DNA of 64,000 nt from an uncultured Granulosicoccaceae bacterium (GCA_938035525.1 CALHOI010000035.1:1-64000); one strand, 5' to 3'. Counted from the stretch's first letter, positions 9,105 to 18,601 are shown. The notes: generated by a model from the letters alone, not told the origin. Made by a program: numbers and translations.

Positions 9105-10035
9105 TGGCTGGCTCCAAATCGGCTGACTCATCTTTTAGCAGCGGAAATCCCAAGGCTTCGCGTCGATCGTAATAACATTGCGCCACCTGTCGTGCCATGG
9201 TCCTGACTCTTAATATGTATCGCTGTCGCTCAGTAACCGATAAAGCATGCCGAGCATCAAGCAAGTTAAAAGAGTGCGAGCCTTTGAGTACTTGTTCGTA
9301 AGCAGGTAGCGGCAAAGCCAACTCGGTTAGCTTGGTACAGGCTTTTTCACATTGATCGAAGTCGGCAAACAAGGCATCGACATCAGCATGTTCATAGTTA
9401 TAGGCAGATTGCTCTACTTCGTTTTGATGAAACACATCGCCGTATGTCACAACACGATTGCCCGAAAGCCCCCAAGCCAAGTCATAGACACTCTCAACTT
9501 TTTGAATATACATGGCGAGGCGTTCGATACCATACGCCAATTCACCCAGCACCGGCTTGCAGGCTAATCCACCACATTGTTGAAAGTAGGTGTATTGAGT
9601 GACTTCCATGCCGTTGAGCCAAACCTCCCAACCTAGACCCCAAGCACCCAAGGTGGGTGATTCCCAGTTGTCTTCAACAAAGCGTATGTCGTGCTCAAGC
9701 AAATCAAAACCCAGCGCTTTAAGCGATCCCAAATACAGATTTTGCATATCCGGTGGTGATGGTTTCATCGCCACTTGAAATTGATAATAGTGCTGAAGCC
9801 GATTAGGGTTGTCGCCATAACGCCCATCAGTTGGACGACGCGATGCCTGTGTATGACACGCAGACCAGGGCTCTGGCCCTATGGCACGAAGAAACGTTGA
9901 ACTATGAAATGTTCCGGCACCCATTTCCATGTCGTAGGGCTGCTGCACAATACAGCCTTGTTCTGCCCAGTACTGCTGCAGCACGGCCACCATCCCCTGA
10001 AAAGTTTGTACATCATGTTGCTGTGCCGAGGTCAC
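9097..10035 (-). CDS. glyQ: glycine--tRNA ligase alpha subunit
   Basis: The class II catalytic alpha subunit (312 residues) activates glycine and charges tRNA-Gly together with GlyS. It shows the family opening [18 protein letters not shown], the class II motifs with [43 protein letters not shown], and [19 protein letters not shown]. The length is as expected. It heads the glyQ-glyS-gmhB-plsC set on the minus strand. The region upstream is shared with the divergent glnA. Confidence 0.96.
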   Translation of the reverse strand: MTSAQQHDVQTFQGMVAVLQQYWAEQGCIVQQPYDMEMGAGTFHSSTFLRAIGPEPWSACHTQASRRPTDGRYGDNPNRLQHYYQFQVAMKPSPPDMQNLYLGSLKALGFDLLEHDIRFVEDNWESPTLGAWGLGWEVWLNGMEVTQYTYFQQCGGLACKPVLGELAYGIERLAMYIQKVESVYDLAWGLSGNRVVTYGDVFHQNEVEQSAYNYEHADVDALFADFDQCEKACTKLTELALPLPAYEQVLKGSHSFNLLDARHALSVTERQRYILRVRTMARQVAQCYYDRREALGFPLLKDESADLEPANG

Positions 10036-10431
10036 CGCGTTTCTCCGAGTTAATCTGGCTTATTTGTTCAAGTTTACTGGACGTCGCCAAACAGTTGCGT
10101 TTATTTCTGGAACAGGTTGTATGCAGGTACTCAACAACACTGTGGGGTTATTCATGAACGTTCTGCCAAAGCAAGGTTCTTTCACGTTATCGCCACATCA
10201 GTTAAACTTGGCAACTCCAATTAAGCGCTGCACCATAGAGGCGCATATTACGCTAATTTCGCACTATCGTGGTTCATTCAAAAACAATGCGCCTTAAGTA
10301 ACATATTGATTTAAAAGTAATTATTAGCTGATCTCGGCATGATACGAGGGATGCTCATGAAAGCACAGGGTCGGACGATTTCAGCGCCAGCCTATTAATA
10401 CAAATAAAAGTAAAGACGAGGAAAGCTGACT
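10036..10431. other. divergent intergenic region glyQ/glnA
   Basis: This 396-bp region without a gene separates divergent glyQ and glnA. It holds one NtrC-like dyad (10229-10245), annotated separately. I searched the plus strand for the sigma54 GG-N10-GC pattern between the dyad and glnA and found none. No convincing sigma70 promoter could be picked by eye. A GAGGAAAG ribosome-binding site lies just before the glnA ATG. No RNA gene is seen. Confidence 0.5.
10229..10245. promoter_or_regulatory. NtrC-type dyad upstream of glnA
   Basis: The sequence TGCACC-N5-GGCGCA is a near-perfect match to the NtrC enhancer-site layout (TGCACY-N5-RGTGCA) and lies about 190 bp before glnA. NtrC control of glnA is well established in Gammaproteobacteria, and ntrBC lies nearby. 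No sigma54 promoter was found to go with it, so the assignment stays tentative. Confidence 0.5.
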
Positions 10432-11841
10432 ATGTCCGCAAGCGATATTTTAAAAACCATAAAAGACAACGAAGTCAAATTTGTAGACTTCCGATTCACC
10501 GACCCGCGCGGCAAGGAAATGCACTTCTCGCTTCCTGCAAGCCAAGTCGATGAAGACACCTTTGAAGGTGGCAACATGTTCGATGGCTCATCCATTGAAG
10601 GCTGGAAAGGCATCAATGCATCCGACATGATCATGATGCCAGACGTCACAACCGCGGTGATGGACCCATTCACTGAAGTTGAAACACTGAACGTACGTTG
10701 CGATATTGTTGAACCTGACACTATGCAAGGGTACGAGCGTGACCCTCGCACCATTGCCAAACGCGCTGAAGCCTACCTGCAGCAAACCGGCATTGCCGAT
10801 CAAGCATTCTTTGGCCCTGAGCCAGAATTTTTCGTGTTTGATGATGTTCGTTGGAACACCGACATGAAAGGCATGGGATATGCTCTCGATTCTGAAGAAG
10901 CGGTATGGAACACCGGCAAGAAAATGGATGGCGGCAACACGGGTCACCGTCCTGGCGTCAAGGGTGGATACTTTCCAGTACCTCCAGTCGACTCTTTAAA
11001 TGATCTGCGTGCCAACATGTGTCTGGTACTAGAGCAAATGGGTGTAGAACCTGAAGTTCATCACCACGAAGTTGCCACTGCGGGTCAGTGCGAAATCGGC
11101 ACCAAATTCGACACACTGGTAAAACGTGCTGACGGTGTTCAAATTCTAAAATACGTTGTTCACAATGTCGCACACCTGTACGGCCGTACAGCGACCTTCA
11201 TGCCTAAGCCACTCGTTGGTGATAACGGCAGCGGTATGCACGTTCACCAATCACTGTTCAAAGGTGGCGAAAACTTGTTCGCCGGCGATCAATACGGTGG
11301 CTTGTCTGAAACTGCGCTTTACTACATTGGCGGTGTTATCAAACACGCTCATGCCATTAACGCTTTCTCAAATGCATCTACAAACAGCTACAAGCGTTTG
11401 GTACCCGGTTTTGAAGCACCGGTTATGTTGGCGTACTCCGCACGTAACCGTTCTGCATCGGTTCGTATACCTTGGGTTTCAAGCCAAAAAGCACGTCGCA
11501 TCGAAGTACGTTTTCCTGACCCAACAGGCAACCCATACTTCACATTCTCAGCACTGATGATGGCGGGCCTTGACGGCATTCAAAACAAGATTCACCCTGG
11601 CGATGCTATGGACAAAGATCTTTATGACCTGCCTCCAGAAGAAGAAGCAACCATTCCAAAAGTTGCACATTCATTAGATCAGGCGCTTGAAGGTCTGGAC
11701 AATGATCGTGCGTTCTTGACCGCCGGTGGTGTATTCACTGATGACGCCATTGACGCATATATCGAACTGAAAATGGAAGAAGTTACTCGCTTGCGTATGT
11801 CTACGCACCCGGTTGAATTTGATATGTACTATTCCTTGTAA
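10432..11841 (+). CDS. glnA: glutamine synthetase type I
   Basis: The 469-residue GSI subunit is ATP-dependent and makes glutamine from glutamate and ammonia as a cytoplasmic dodecamer. Visible motifs are the beta-grasp [24 protein letters not shown], the catalytic [12 protein letters not shown], the [12 protein letters not shown] and [16 protein letters not shown]/glutamate sites, and NRSASVRIP. The adenylylation loop NLYDLPPEE-type sequence [10 protein letters not shown] is present with Tyr398, so the enzyme is probably controlled by GlnE. The start follows a GAGGAAAG site. It is the first of two unrelated glutamine synthetases in the window. Confidence 0.97.
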   Translation: MSASDILKTIKDNEVKFVDFRFTDPRGKEMHFSLPASQVDEDTFEGGNMFDGSSIEGWKGINASDMIMMPDVTTAVMDPFTEVETLNVRCDIVEPDTMQGYERDPRTIAKRAEAYLQQTGIADQAFFGPEPEFFVFDDVRWNTDMKGMGYALDSEEAVWNTGKKMDGGNTGHRPGVKGGYFPVPPVDSLNDLRANMCLVLEQMGVEPEVHHHEVATAGQCEIGTKFDTLVKRADGVQILKYVVHNVAHLYGRTATFMPKPLVGDNGSGMHVHQSLFKGGENLFAGDQYGGLSETALYYIGGVIKHAHAINAFSNASTNSYKRLVPGFEAPVMLAYSARNRSASVRIPWVSSQKARRIEVRFPDPTGNPYFTFSALMMAGLDGIQNKIHPGDAMDKDLYDLPPEEEATIPKVAHSLDQALEGLDNDRAFLTAGGVFTDDAIDAYIELKMEEVTRLRMSTHPVEFDMYYSL

Positions 11842-11901
11842 TTTAGTTTTCGTAGTTCGTGAAGTTATAGTTCGTAAGATTTGTAGTTCAATAAAATAGC
11901 T

Positions 11902-11923
11902 AGAACCACAAGGAAGCGGTTCT
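11902..11923. terminator. weak hairpin between convergent glnA and kinase gene
   Basis: Inverted arms AGAACC (11902-11907) and GGTTCT (11918-11923) enclose a 10-nt loop between two convergent genes. On the minus strand the hairpin is followed by a T-rich stretch (CTATTTTATT), fitting termination of the kinase transcript. The plus-strand side lacks a U-tract, so its use by glnA is doubtful. Confidence 0.4.
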
Positions 11924-11945
11924 GGTTAACACCAAAAGCCAATAT

Positions 11946-12890
11946 TTAAAACTCCTTAAGCACTCTAATCAAAGCAGCAGCAGACTCCGGCCGATCTACC
12001 GGGTTCTTGCTAAGGCATTGCATCGCAACGTCCTCAAGCAGCTTCGGTACTGCCACACTGGCAATATCGGATGGTATTGGCGGCACATCGTTTAATGTAC
12101 TGTGTATAACTTCATCAATCATGTCGCCCGTTATCGGGGTACGTCCTGTTAGCGCTTCGTATAGCAATACGCCTAAGCCATAAATATCAGATCGAAAGTC
12201 GATATCTGGAGCCCGCTTAATTTGTTCCGGTGACATGTATAACACGGTACCTTGCAGTTTCTGATAACCCGTTATACCGATATGCTGCTCGCTGTTTTGT
12301 GCATCACTCTCATCCAGCCGATCAAGCGTACCTTCTTTGTCCCACACTTTCGCCAGACCCCAGTCAAGCAGCAACACTTCGCCATACGCACCTATCAGTA
12401 CATTTTCGGGTTTGATATCACGGTGTAACACACCCATGGAATGTGCGTATTCAAGCGCATAGCTTACCCGGATAATGATATTGACCAACTGACTTAAATC
12501 GTAGCGCTCACGGTAATCAAATATTTCGCGCAGCGTATAGCCATGCACCAACTTCATCGTGAAATAGTAGTGGCCCTTTTTGTTACGGCCCAGTTCGTAA
12601 GTTGGCACAGTGTTCGGGTGCTGCAACATGGCCGATACTCGGGCTTCACGTAAAAGGCGTGTTTGCTCTACTTCATCATCGGCGAACTCAGGTAACAATG
12701 ACTTGTAACAAATGATCCTGTTGAGATGCAGATCTTTGCATGATTGAATCAGCGATTTACCGCCACGGGCAATCGTTTTGAAGTAAGCATAGCGGAAATT
12801 TGGATCGGGTTTCTGCGCCAGTTCCTTATCCGTTTGCTCCAGCAGCAGCGGTTGATTTTCGGGTAATTTTAGTTTGGGATATTCGCTCAT
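11946..12890 (-). CDS. soluble Hanks-type Ser/Thr protein kinase
   Basis: This 314-residue protein is almost entirely a eukaryotic-like kinase domain and has no transmembrane segment, PASTA or sensor region. Catalytic features are complete: ATP-anchoring Lys63 in IICYKSL, Glu82 in REAR, the catalytic loop HRDIKPEN (156-163), a DWG variant of DFG at 176-178, and MSPEQIK in place of APE. It should therefore be active and cytoplasmic. It lies convergent to glnA and divergent from GSII across a 292-bp gap, directly between two glutamine synthetase genes. A role in nitrogen control is only an inference from position. Its substrates are unknown. Confidence 0.88.
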   Translation of the reverse strand: MSEYPKLKLPENQPLLLEQTDKELAQKPDPNFRYAYFKTIARGGKSLIQSCKDLHLNRIICYKSLLPEFADDEVEQTRLLREARVSAMLQHPNTVPTYELGRNKKGHYYFTMKLVHGYTLREIFDYRERYDLSQLVNIIIRVSYALEYAHSMGVLHRDIKPENVLIGAYGEVLLLDWGLAKVWDKEGTLDRLDESDAQNSEQHIGITGYQKLQGTVLYMSPEQIKRAPDIDFRSDIYGLGVLLYEALTGRTPITGDMIDEVIHSTLNDVPPIPSDIASVAVPKLLEDVAMQCLSKNPVDRPESAAALIRVLKEF

Positions 12891-13031
12891 TTCAGCTACC
12901 GATCACGGGCTCCAATGAATCATGAATCAGTATATTCCAGCCAGATGCCCAGCGTGTGGCTGTATTACCAGCGAGAGGCAATATCAGCAAAAAAGCTAAA
13001 ACCAGCCAATTTATGCATCATTAATGATCAT

Positions 13032-13050
13032 ACGCACTCATTAGGTGCGT
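13032..13050. promoter_or_regulatory. NtrC-type dyad upstream of GSII
   Basis: An inverted repeat with arms ACGCAC and GTGCGT reads CGCACT-N5-GGTGCG. It agrees with the NtrC-site layout and resembles the boxes ahead of ntrB. It lies about 140 bp before the GSII start. No GG-N10-GC sigma54 element occurs between it and the gene on the plus strand, so the promoter type is unresolved. Confidence 0.5.
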
Positions 13051-13182
13051 AAATTCAGACTTATTCTAGCTAAATCCGTCATTAGCCTTATGATATTTAC
13101 TGAAGATAGTCCGAATCCTTGAACAGAGAGTTATTGATACTTTAGACTTGCAATCTTCGTAATATGCGCTATGAGGAATTCG

Positions 13183-14193
13183 ATGAAAAGCAAGTTGGAA
13201 TACATCTGGCTGGATGGCTACACGCCAACCCAAAGCCTTCGCAGCAAAACCATGGTGAGATCAGACTTCGGTGGAAAACTGGAAGACTGCCCGATGTGGT
13301 CTTTCGATGGTAGCTCTACCGAACAAGCAGAGGGCAACGACTCAGATTGTTTGCTCAAGCCTGTTGCAATCATTCCCGATCCTGACCGCAAGAACAGCTT
13401 CTTGATCATGACTGAGGTACTCAATGCTGATGGTTCTCCACATGCATCAAATGGTCGCGCCACCATCGAAGAAGATGACGACGACTTCTGGTTTGGCTTC
13501 GAACAGGAATATTTCCTGATCAATACCGCTACCAACTTGCCTTTGGGCTTTCCAGAAAACGGATTCCCAAGACCACAGGGTCCTTACTACTGCTCTGTCG
13601 GTGGCAACAATGCCTACGGCCGTGAGATCGTAGAAGAACATCTAGATATCTGCCTCGAAGCTGGCCTGAATGTGGAAGGCATCAATGCCGAGGTAGCTGC
13701 TGGACAGTGGGAATACCAGATCTTTGCAAAAGGCGCTAAGCAAGCTGGTGATGAAATCTGGCTGGCTCGTTATCTTCTCGAGCGTACTGCTGAGAAGTAT
13801 GGCGTAGCAGTGGACTTACACCCTAAGCCTCTTGGCGCTACAGATTGGAATGGTTCGGGCATGCACGCCAACTTTTCAAACACTGCGATGCGTGAAGCTG
13901 GAGATGAAACAGTGTTCAACAAGATCTGTGAAGAGTTCGGTAAGAACATCACGCGTCATATCAGTGTTTACGGTGCAGACAACGATCAACGCTTGACTGG
14001 CGCGCACGAAACTCAGTCAATTGATCAGTTCAGCTATGGTGTATCAGATCGTGGCGCCTCTATCCGAATTCCGGTAGGCACTATTGAAGACGGTTGGAAA
14101 GGACGTCTGGAAGATCGCCGTCCAGCATCGAATGCCGATCCTTACAAGGTAGCTGCAGCGATCATCAAGACGACTGGCGAAGGACTTGGTTAA
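13183..14193 (+). CDS. glnII: glutamine synthetase type II (eukaryote-like)
   Basis: The 336-residue GSII-family enzyme has the family-specific opening LEYIWLDGYTPTQSLRSKT, WSFDGSSTEQAEG, GFEQEYFLI, the PYYCSVGGNNAYGREI segment, and the ATP-binding NGSGMHANFS. GSII works as a cytoplasmic decamer, is about 130 residues shorter than GSI and lacks the adenylylation loop, so it escapes GlnE. The ATG at 13183 is chosen because TGAGGA is placed 6-7 bases before it; the ORF-track ATG at 13171 overlaps that site. Keeping both GSI and GSII is best known from rhizobia and actinomycetes and is less usual in Gammaproteobacteria. A strong terminator follows. Confidence 0.95.
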   Translation: MKSKLEYIWLDGYTPTQSLRSKTMVRSDFGGKLEDCPMWSFDGSSTEQAEGNDSDCLLKPVAIIPDPDRKNSFLIMTEVLNADGSPHASNGRATIEEDDDDFWFGFEQEYFLINTATNLPLGFPENGFPRPQGPYYCSVGGNNAYGREIVEEHLDICLEAGLNVEGINAEVAAGQWEYQIFAKGAKQAGDEIWLARYLLERTAEKYGVAVDLHPKPLGATDWNGSGMHANFSNTAMREAGDETVFNKICEEFGKNITRHISVYGADNDQRLTGAHETQSIDQFSYGVSDRGASIRIPVGTIEDGWKGRLEDRRPASNADPYKVAAAIIKTTGEGLG

Positions 14194-14283
14194 TTAAGCC
14201 TTAAATCGTTCTTGGCACAATTTGATATGCCCTACAGCTGCCAAGCCAGCTGCTTCGCCTGATATTCCAGGCGAAAACAACCC

Positions 14284-14309
14284 AAAAGCCCCGAATTTCG
14301 GGGCTTTTT
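14284..14309 (+). terminator. intrinsic terminator after GSII
   Basis: A perfect GC-rich palindrome, GCCCCGAA-T-TTCGGGGC (14288-14304), is flanked by AAAA and followed by TTTTT. This is a textbook Rho-independent terminator about 95 bp after the GSII stop. It also lies inside the 5-prime extension of the ORF-track DUF4124 frame, which argues for that gene's later start. Confidence 0.9.
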
Positions 14310-14434
14310 CATGTCCGCTTGTTAATTCCCTGAAAATCGGCCAGCGCTGGACTGGAATATGCATAACGACAGCAATGTCGAAATCGATTTTCTCCAGCCA
14401 CAAATGCGCATTAAACGTATCACCTGACTCAGTG

Positions 14435-15043
14435 ATGCATACGGTGCTGGGGCTGTGCCTGCTGCTTTCGTTTTTACCTGGCTCTGGTGCTTTTGCCAAT
14501 GGCATTTATAAATCTGTTGATGCCGACGGCAATGTTATCTTCACCGACCAACCACTTGAGGGTGCAGAGACACTGGAAGGTGCGGACGCACCGCCACCGG
14601 CGGCAAACGGTGACGACGACGATGACGACGAGCCTCAAAACAGCGGCGCTGAGCCTGTTAACAGAGGCCTTGCGTTAACGCCTGACCCTATCGACCCACC
14701 CAAGCCGCAACCCTACGAATTTGAAGAACCCAAAAAACGATTGCCGGTTACTGTGGTAGAGATACTGACACCCATTCACGATGCCGTACTGCAAGACCCG
14801 ATTGGTAAAATCTGGGTTGAGTTACAGTCCTACCCTACCCCGTTAAAAGACACGGGTTTGACTGCACAGCTTTGGATGGACGGAGAATTAATTAACAGCG
14901 GCCAACGGCCCATGTTAAGCCTGGCGCCTCCAGAGCGTGGCACCCATGTACTGCAAGTAAAGTTAGTTGATGAGAACGGACGACTGTTTCTGCAATCAAA
15001 CCCGACACACATACACATTAAGTACAGCGTCGCCAGCCAATAA
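14435..15043 (+). CDS. DUF4124-containing exported protein
   Basis: This 202-residue protein starts at the ATG at 14435 (or the GTG just before it). It opens with a signal peptide (VLGLCLLLSFLPGSGAFA), then NGIYKSVDADGNVIFTDQP, the DUF4124 signature. An acidic low-complexity stretch, GDDDDDDEP, follows, then a Pro-rich segment and a C-terminal beta-sandwich-like half (about residues 110-200). DUF4124 proteins are periplasmic with unknown role. In many Gammaproteobacteria a DUF4124 gene sits between glnA and ntrBC, as here. The ORF-track start at 14222 is rejected because it spans the GSII terminator. Confidence 0.85.
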   Translation: MHTVLGLCLLLSFLPGSGAFANGIYKSVDADGNVIFTDQPLEGAETLEGADAPPPAANGDDDDDDEPQNSGAEPVNRGLALTPDPIDPPKPQPYEFEEPKKRLPVTVVEILTPIHDAVLQDPIGKIWVELQSYPTPLKDTGLTAQLWMDGELINSGQRPMLSLAPPERGTHVLQVKLVDENGRLFLQSNPTHIHIKYSVASQ

Positions 15044-15172
15044 CCGCACCGCAAATCAACCACTTTATTCGTGCTAACCTAGCATTGAATAACAAGCCAG
15101 CCTGATTAAAGCCACAGGCTCAGTATCAAGCCAAGCATACAACATAAACCCCGACTCTCGAGTAAAACCATC

Positions 15173-15637
15173 ATGGATTACCAGCTGCGCGCGGCAACGG
15201 CAAACGACGAAGACGCCATATTAAAACTGTTACCACGCCTGGCAGAGTTTAACTTGCCCAATAATCGAAACCCAAAGCACCTGTGGGAAGGTGACGCCAA
15301 GATGTTTCTTGAGTGGGTAGAAGGCACCCGTCCCGATATTGATGTCAGCGTTGCTGTTTCAAACAATCAGGTTATTGGTGTGGCAATTGTATCGGAGCGA
15401 AAGGAACTACTCAGTGGCGAACCCAGCGCTCACTTAGAAGTACTGGCACTGGATAAGTCTGCCGAAGGTTTTGGTGTGGGCACAGCGCTAATGAACGAAG
15501 CAGACAAACTGGCGCAAAACAGAGGCGCTAAAAGTATCACCCTCCACGTATTCGCTAACAACACCCGGGCTCGAGCTCTGTATGAGCGGCAAGGCTATGA
15601 TGGGGAATTGCTGCGGTACATTAAGCCGCTGGGTTAA
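15173..15637 (+). CDS. GNAT-family N-acetyltransferase
   Basis: The 154-residue single-domain acetyltransferase has the GNAT fold marks LEVLALDKSAEGFGVGTALMNEA (the acetyl-CoA pyrophosphate-binding loop, a variant of QxxGxG/A) and LHVFANNTRARALYERQGY, the family's C-terminal signature. It transfers an acetyl group from acetyl-CoA to an amine, but the substrate cannot be predicted. It is cytoplasmic. It stands 129 bp after the DUF4124 gene and converges with fimV. Confidence 0.88.
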   Translation: MDYQLRAATANDEDAILKLLPRLAEFNLPNNRNPKHLWEGDAKMFLEWVEGTRPDIDVSVAVSNNQVIGVAIVSERKELLSGEPSAHLEVLALDKSAEGFGVGTALMNEADKLAQNRGAKSITLHVFANNTRARALYERQGYDGELLRYIKPLG

Positions 15638-15707
15638 TTTCGCTGCCTTAGTCTTATCCGCTTATTCTAGCTGAGCTAATTTCATCGGCTTTATTTCGCT
15701 CGGTTAT

Positions 15708-18338
15708 TTACTTCAGCTTGGACATCAAACCCTGGGCGACTTTTTGCTGAGAGGCATCGCCATGCGCTAACACCTCTGCTAATAACCCTTCTGCACCTTC
15801 CGTGTTACCAAGATCAATATACACCACAGCCAGATCAAGCCTGACCTCGCAGTCCTTCCATGACAGCTCCGGTTTAAAGTACGAAACAGCTTCAGAATCA
15901 TCGTGTGCTTCAGCCGCGTCTGGTGCTTCAGGCTTACTTTCACCTAAATCAAAATCCGACTCAGATTTCAGTTCGAAGTCGGAGTCGAGCATCATTGGTG
16001 TTGTTGGCTCGATCGGTTTTAACGTTTCAAGCTCATCGTTTGTCAGACCCTCTTCCGGTTCGCTCTTCCATACAACGTTGTCAAGTTCCGCCTCGTCCAG
16101 AACTGGCTGTACTTGATCTGGCAGCTCATCCAGGTCAATATCCAGCTCTTGCTCGGCAGTCGAATCGTGCTTGTTCACCACCTCATCAAGCCCGACCCTT
16201 GCCCTATCAGAAGACGCCGACACTTGATTGTTCTGATCTTGTTTAACAGCCGGAGTGCTGGCTACGGATTTTCCGCCCGGCACGCTTGTGACTGCACTAT
16301 CGCCGATATCAAATTCTTCTTTGAATACAAATCCGTGATCGCCGGTTTGGTCATAGAAAGACATATTCGGATCCAGCGACAAACCCATTTCGATCACTTC
16401 GTGCCACTCTTGGTTCTTGCCACCGGTCATGGCGTACATGTCGCGTGCAGTTTGCGCAAACATTTCCAATGAACCGCGGTCACGGTAAACACGCAACAAC
16501 TCCAAACGCATGTCTTGTTGTTCGGGTCTTTCTACTAAAGTGTCTTTTAAAGCCTGTTCTCGGCGTTGCTCACTGGTAAGTTGTTCACGAAAATATTCTA
16601 TTGCCGATAAAGGATTAACGACGTCAGACACTTCGCCTGGTGGCGCACGACCTACTTCCAATTCAATGCCGATACTGTCACCATTAACCGGTGTTGGTGA
16701 CACTTCAAGCTCCACCAGATTTTCATCATGACCCAAGTGCTTACGAAATAATACATAAGTGAGCAATGTCGCCAGCAGAACCAAACCGGCATTGCGTAAA
16801 CTGTCAGCCACATTTTTATTTTGTTTCGCGTCAAAAAACCATGAGAACAAACCGGTTTTTTCTATCGAATCAGTGGACGTGGTTTTTACCGCTGGTATGG
16901 CTTTGGCTTGAGGCTGTTCTACATCTGTCAAAGTATTTGCTTGCCCCGCGTCGACTTGCTCCTCGACAACAGCATCAGAGTCAACATCAGCACCAATAAT
17001 GACAGGCTTTGTATCAGCAAGCGCCGCGACAGGTTTGCCAGAAGCATCATCATCGATATCCGCTTGCAGCTCGACTTGCAGCTCGACTTGCCGCTTTTCT
17101 GACTCCTCGACTGGCACTTGCTTAACTGCTGTTATTGGCACAACCAGTGTTGCGTTATCGGTAGTAGAACCAGAAATAGCCTGTTGTTGCTGTAAGTTAT
17201 CAACACGCTTACCGATCTCATCAAGCTGACTGGTTTTTACATCAAGTTCTCGACCAAGCCCCACCATTGCCGTACGAAGCTCCGTTATCACAACTTGAAG
17301 AGCTTTGACAGAAGACGCACCCTCGTTAGACTCAACAGCTGCCATGTGCCTGGTTACTTCAGCCACGGCCTGGTTAGTAGTTCGTTTGTTTATATCAGCG
17401 GTTGAGTTTTCCTTGATGCGCGTTGCAACATCGGACGTAACAGCGTCAGCATTCTTATGTTGGGGTAAGTTCGGTAGTGGCAATTGATCAGGTAATCGCT
17501 TTGCAGGTTTGCCGGCAACAGATTGACTAACACCCACACGCAACCGCTTTCTGGCGTTGGAGGCCGAAACAATCGAGGCTGTGGCAGTGTCGGGAATGAT
17601 TAGCTGTGCACCACGCTTTAATTTATGCACTGAACCAAAAAAAGCATCTGGATTGGCATCGTATATGGCAATCGCCATTTGCTCAGCCGTTATATCCACT
17701 AAAGGCAGGCTGCGGGCAATGTCCAGTAAATTATCGCCACGCTGCACAACAATAATTTGCTCGGGCACAATGGTCACTGAGTCCGAGTCAAGCTTCAAAG
17801 CCTGCTCGCTCACAATAACACCATCACCAGGTTCAAGCGTGGCAGCTTCAACAAACGCCATATCTAACTCATCACTGGCGCGTGAACTGTGTTGCACCAT
17901 AACCGGGTCAAGCAAAAATGTATATTCGCGTAAATAGGTGCCGCCGTTCCACGACAGCTCCACCACTAAATCCAGAAAGGGTTCGCGAACCGGCTCTAAG
18001 GAGGTGAGTTTTAAAACGGCACCACTGCTGGCCGTTTTATCGATATCGAAACGTATGTGCTTGAGCACCGAAACCGGCGCAATACCCATCTGCGCAAAGA
18101 TCTCATACGACGCCATGGATGCGCGGATGCTTTCAAGCTCGGTGTCGGTATCGGTGATGACTTCAATTTCAGCATCCAGATGCTGTCCCAGGCTGGAGTG
18201 CAATGTCAACGAACCCAAACCGGCCGCACTGGCAGACGCTGAGATGCCCAGCAGCAAACCGGCTAAGACGAAAACCAACTGTTTTCGACTAAGCGCGGCC
18301 CACTGAATGGCAAACCTCAAACGGAATAAAAATGGCAC
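15708..18338 (-). CDS. fimV: FimV/HubP-family polar peptidoglycan-binding protein
   Basis: This 876-residue protein matches the FimV/HubP architecture. A signal peptide ends at ASASA, followed by the FimV N-terminal domain (LGSLTLHSSLGQHLDAEIEV), a periplasmic LysM domain (VVQRGDNLLDIARSL, about residues 195-245), and a low-complexity linker with direct VELQ repeats. One transmembrane helix follows (NAGLVLLATLLTYVLF, about 505-525), then a long acidic cytoplasmic part with TPR-like segments. The protein ends in the conserved C-terminal domain ELSWKDCEVRLDLAVVYIDLGNTEGAEGLL. Such proteins mark the cell pole and support type IV pili and chemotaxis arrays. No other pilus assembly gene is adjacent. 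Transcription is divergent from ntrB. Confidence 0.92.
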   Translation of the reverse strand: MPFLFRLRFAIQWAALSRKQLVFVLAGLLLGISASASAAGLGSLTLHSSLGQHLDAEIEVITDTDTELESIRASMASYEIFAQMGIAPVSVLKHIRFDIDKTASSGAVLKLTSLEPVREPFLDLVVELSWNGGTYLREYTFLLDPVMVQHSSRASDELDMAFVEAATLEPGDGVIVSEQALKLDSDSVTIVPEQIIVVQRGDNLLDIARSLPLVDITAEQMAIAIYDANPDAFFGSVHKLKRGAQLIIPDTATASIVSASNARKRLRVGVSQSVAGKPAKRLPDQLPLPNLPQHKNADAVTSDVATRIKENSTADINKRTTNQAVAEVTRHMAAVESNEGASSVKALQVVITELRTAMVGLGRELDVKTSQLDEIGKRVDNLQQQQAISGSTTDNATLVVPITAVKQVPVEESEKRQVELQVELQADIDDDASGKPVAALADTKPVIIGADVDSDAVVEEQVDAGQANTLTDVEQPQAKAIPAVKTTSTDSIEKTGLFSWFFDAKQNKNVADSLRNAGLVLLATLLTYVLFRKHLGHDENLVELEVSPTPVNGDSIGIELEVGRAPPGEVSDVVNPLSAIEYFREQLTSEQRREQALKDTLVERPEQQDMRLELLRVYRDRGSLEMFAQTARDMYAMTGGKNQEWHEVIEMGLSLDPNMSFYDQTGDHGFVFKEEFDIGDSAVTSVPGGKSVASTPAVKQDQNNQVSASSDRARVGLDEVVNKHDSTAEQELDIDLDELPDQVQPVLDEAELDNVVWKSEPEEGLTNDELETLKPIEPTTPMMLDSDFELKSESDFDLGESKPEAPDAAEAHDDSEAVSYFKPELSWKDCEVRLDLAVVYIDLGNTEGAEGLLAEVLAHGDASQQKVAQGLMSKLK

Positions 18339-18553
18339 TTTGTCGTGTTACCACAAGTAGACAATAAATTCGTTGCACAACTATTCCGTTAGTGAGGGAC
18401 CCGAAACGGTCACGTGCACTACCAATAAGTGTAGACAACAAAAGCAGAGCGGACTTAAAGAAATTAACGTGCGAATACTGTGCTTGATTGGATTCCGGCT
18501 ACAGCATGCACGCTTAACCTGCCTCACACGCACTCGATACACGGATCACAATA

Positions 18554-18570
18554 CGCACTATTTAAGTGCA
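18554..18570. promoter_or_regulatory. NtrC-type box 1 upstream of ntrB
   Basis: CGCACT-N5-AGTGCA matches the NtrC dyad layout at nearly every conserved position. Its centre is 31 bp from the second box, about three helical turns, which is the spacing expected for cooperative NtrC enhancer pairs. Confidence 0.7.
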
Positions 18571-18584
18571 TATATTCATCTCAA

Positions 18585-18601
18585 TGCATTATTATAGTGC
18601 A
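18585..18601. promoter_or_regulatory. NtrC-type box 2 upstream of ntrB
   Basis: TGCATT-N5-AGTGCA is the second half of the enhancer pair. It lies about 130 bp upstream of the inferred sigma54 transcription start, an ordinary enhancer distance. Confidence 0.68.

Noticed and set aside
10321-10431. Sigma54 promoter for glnA at CGGCATGATACGAGGGATGC
   Set aside because: GG and GC are 17 bp apart rather than the required 12, and no other GG-N10-GC is present before glnA.
11842-11900. Imperfect GTAGTTC repeats after glnA
   Set aside because: Short and degenerate, with no matching element elsewhere in the window; probably chance in a non-coding spacer.
14222-14434. 5-prime extension of the DUF4124 reading frame
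   Set aside because: It spans the GSII terminator hairpin and precedes a clear signal peptide; the extension has no coding character.
15802-16472. Overlapping plus-strand ORFs (104, 113 and 119 aa)
   Set aside because: They are antisense to the acidic low-complexity part of fimV, with Ser/Arg-rich composition expected from antisense reading.
17070-17100. Short direct repeats in fimV
   Set aside because: In-frame repeats encode VELQ units of the low-complexity linker. They are ordinary for FimV.
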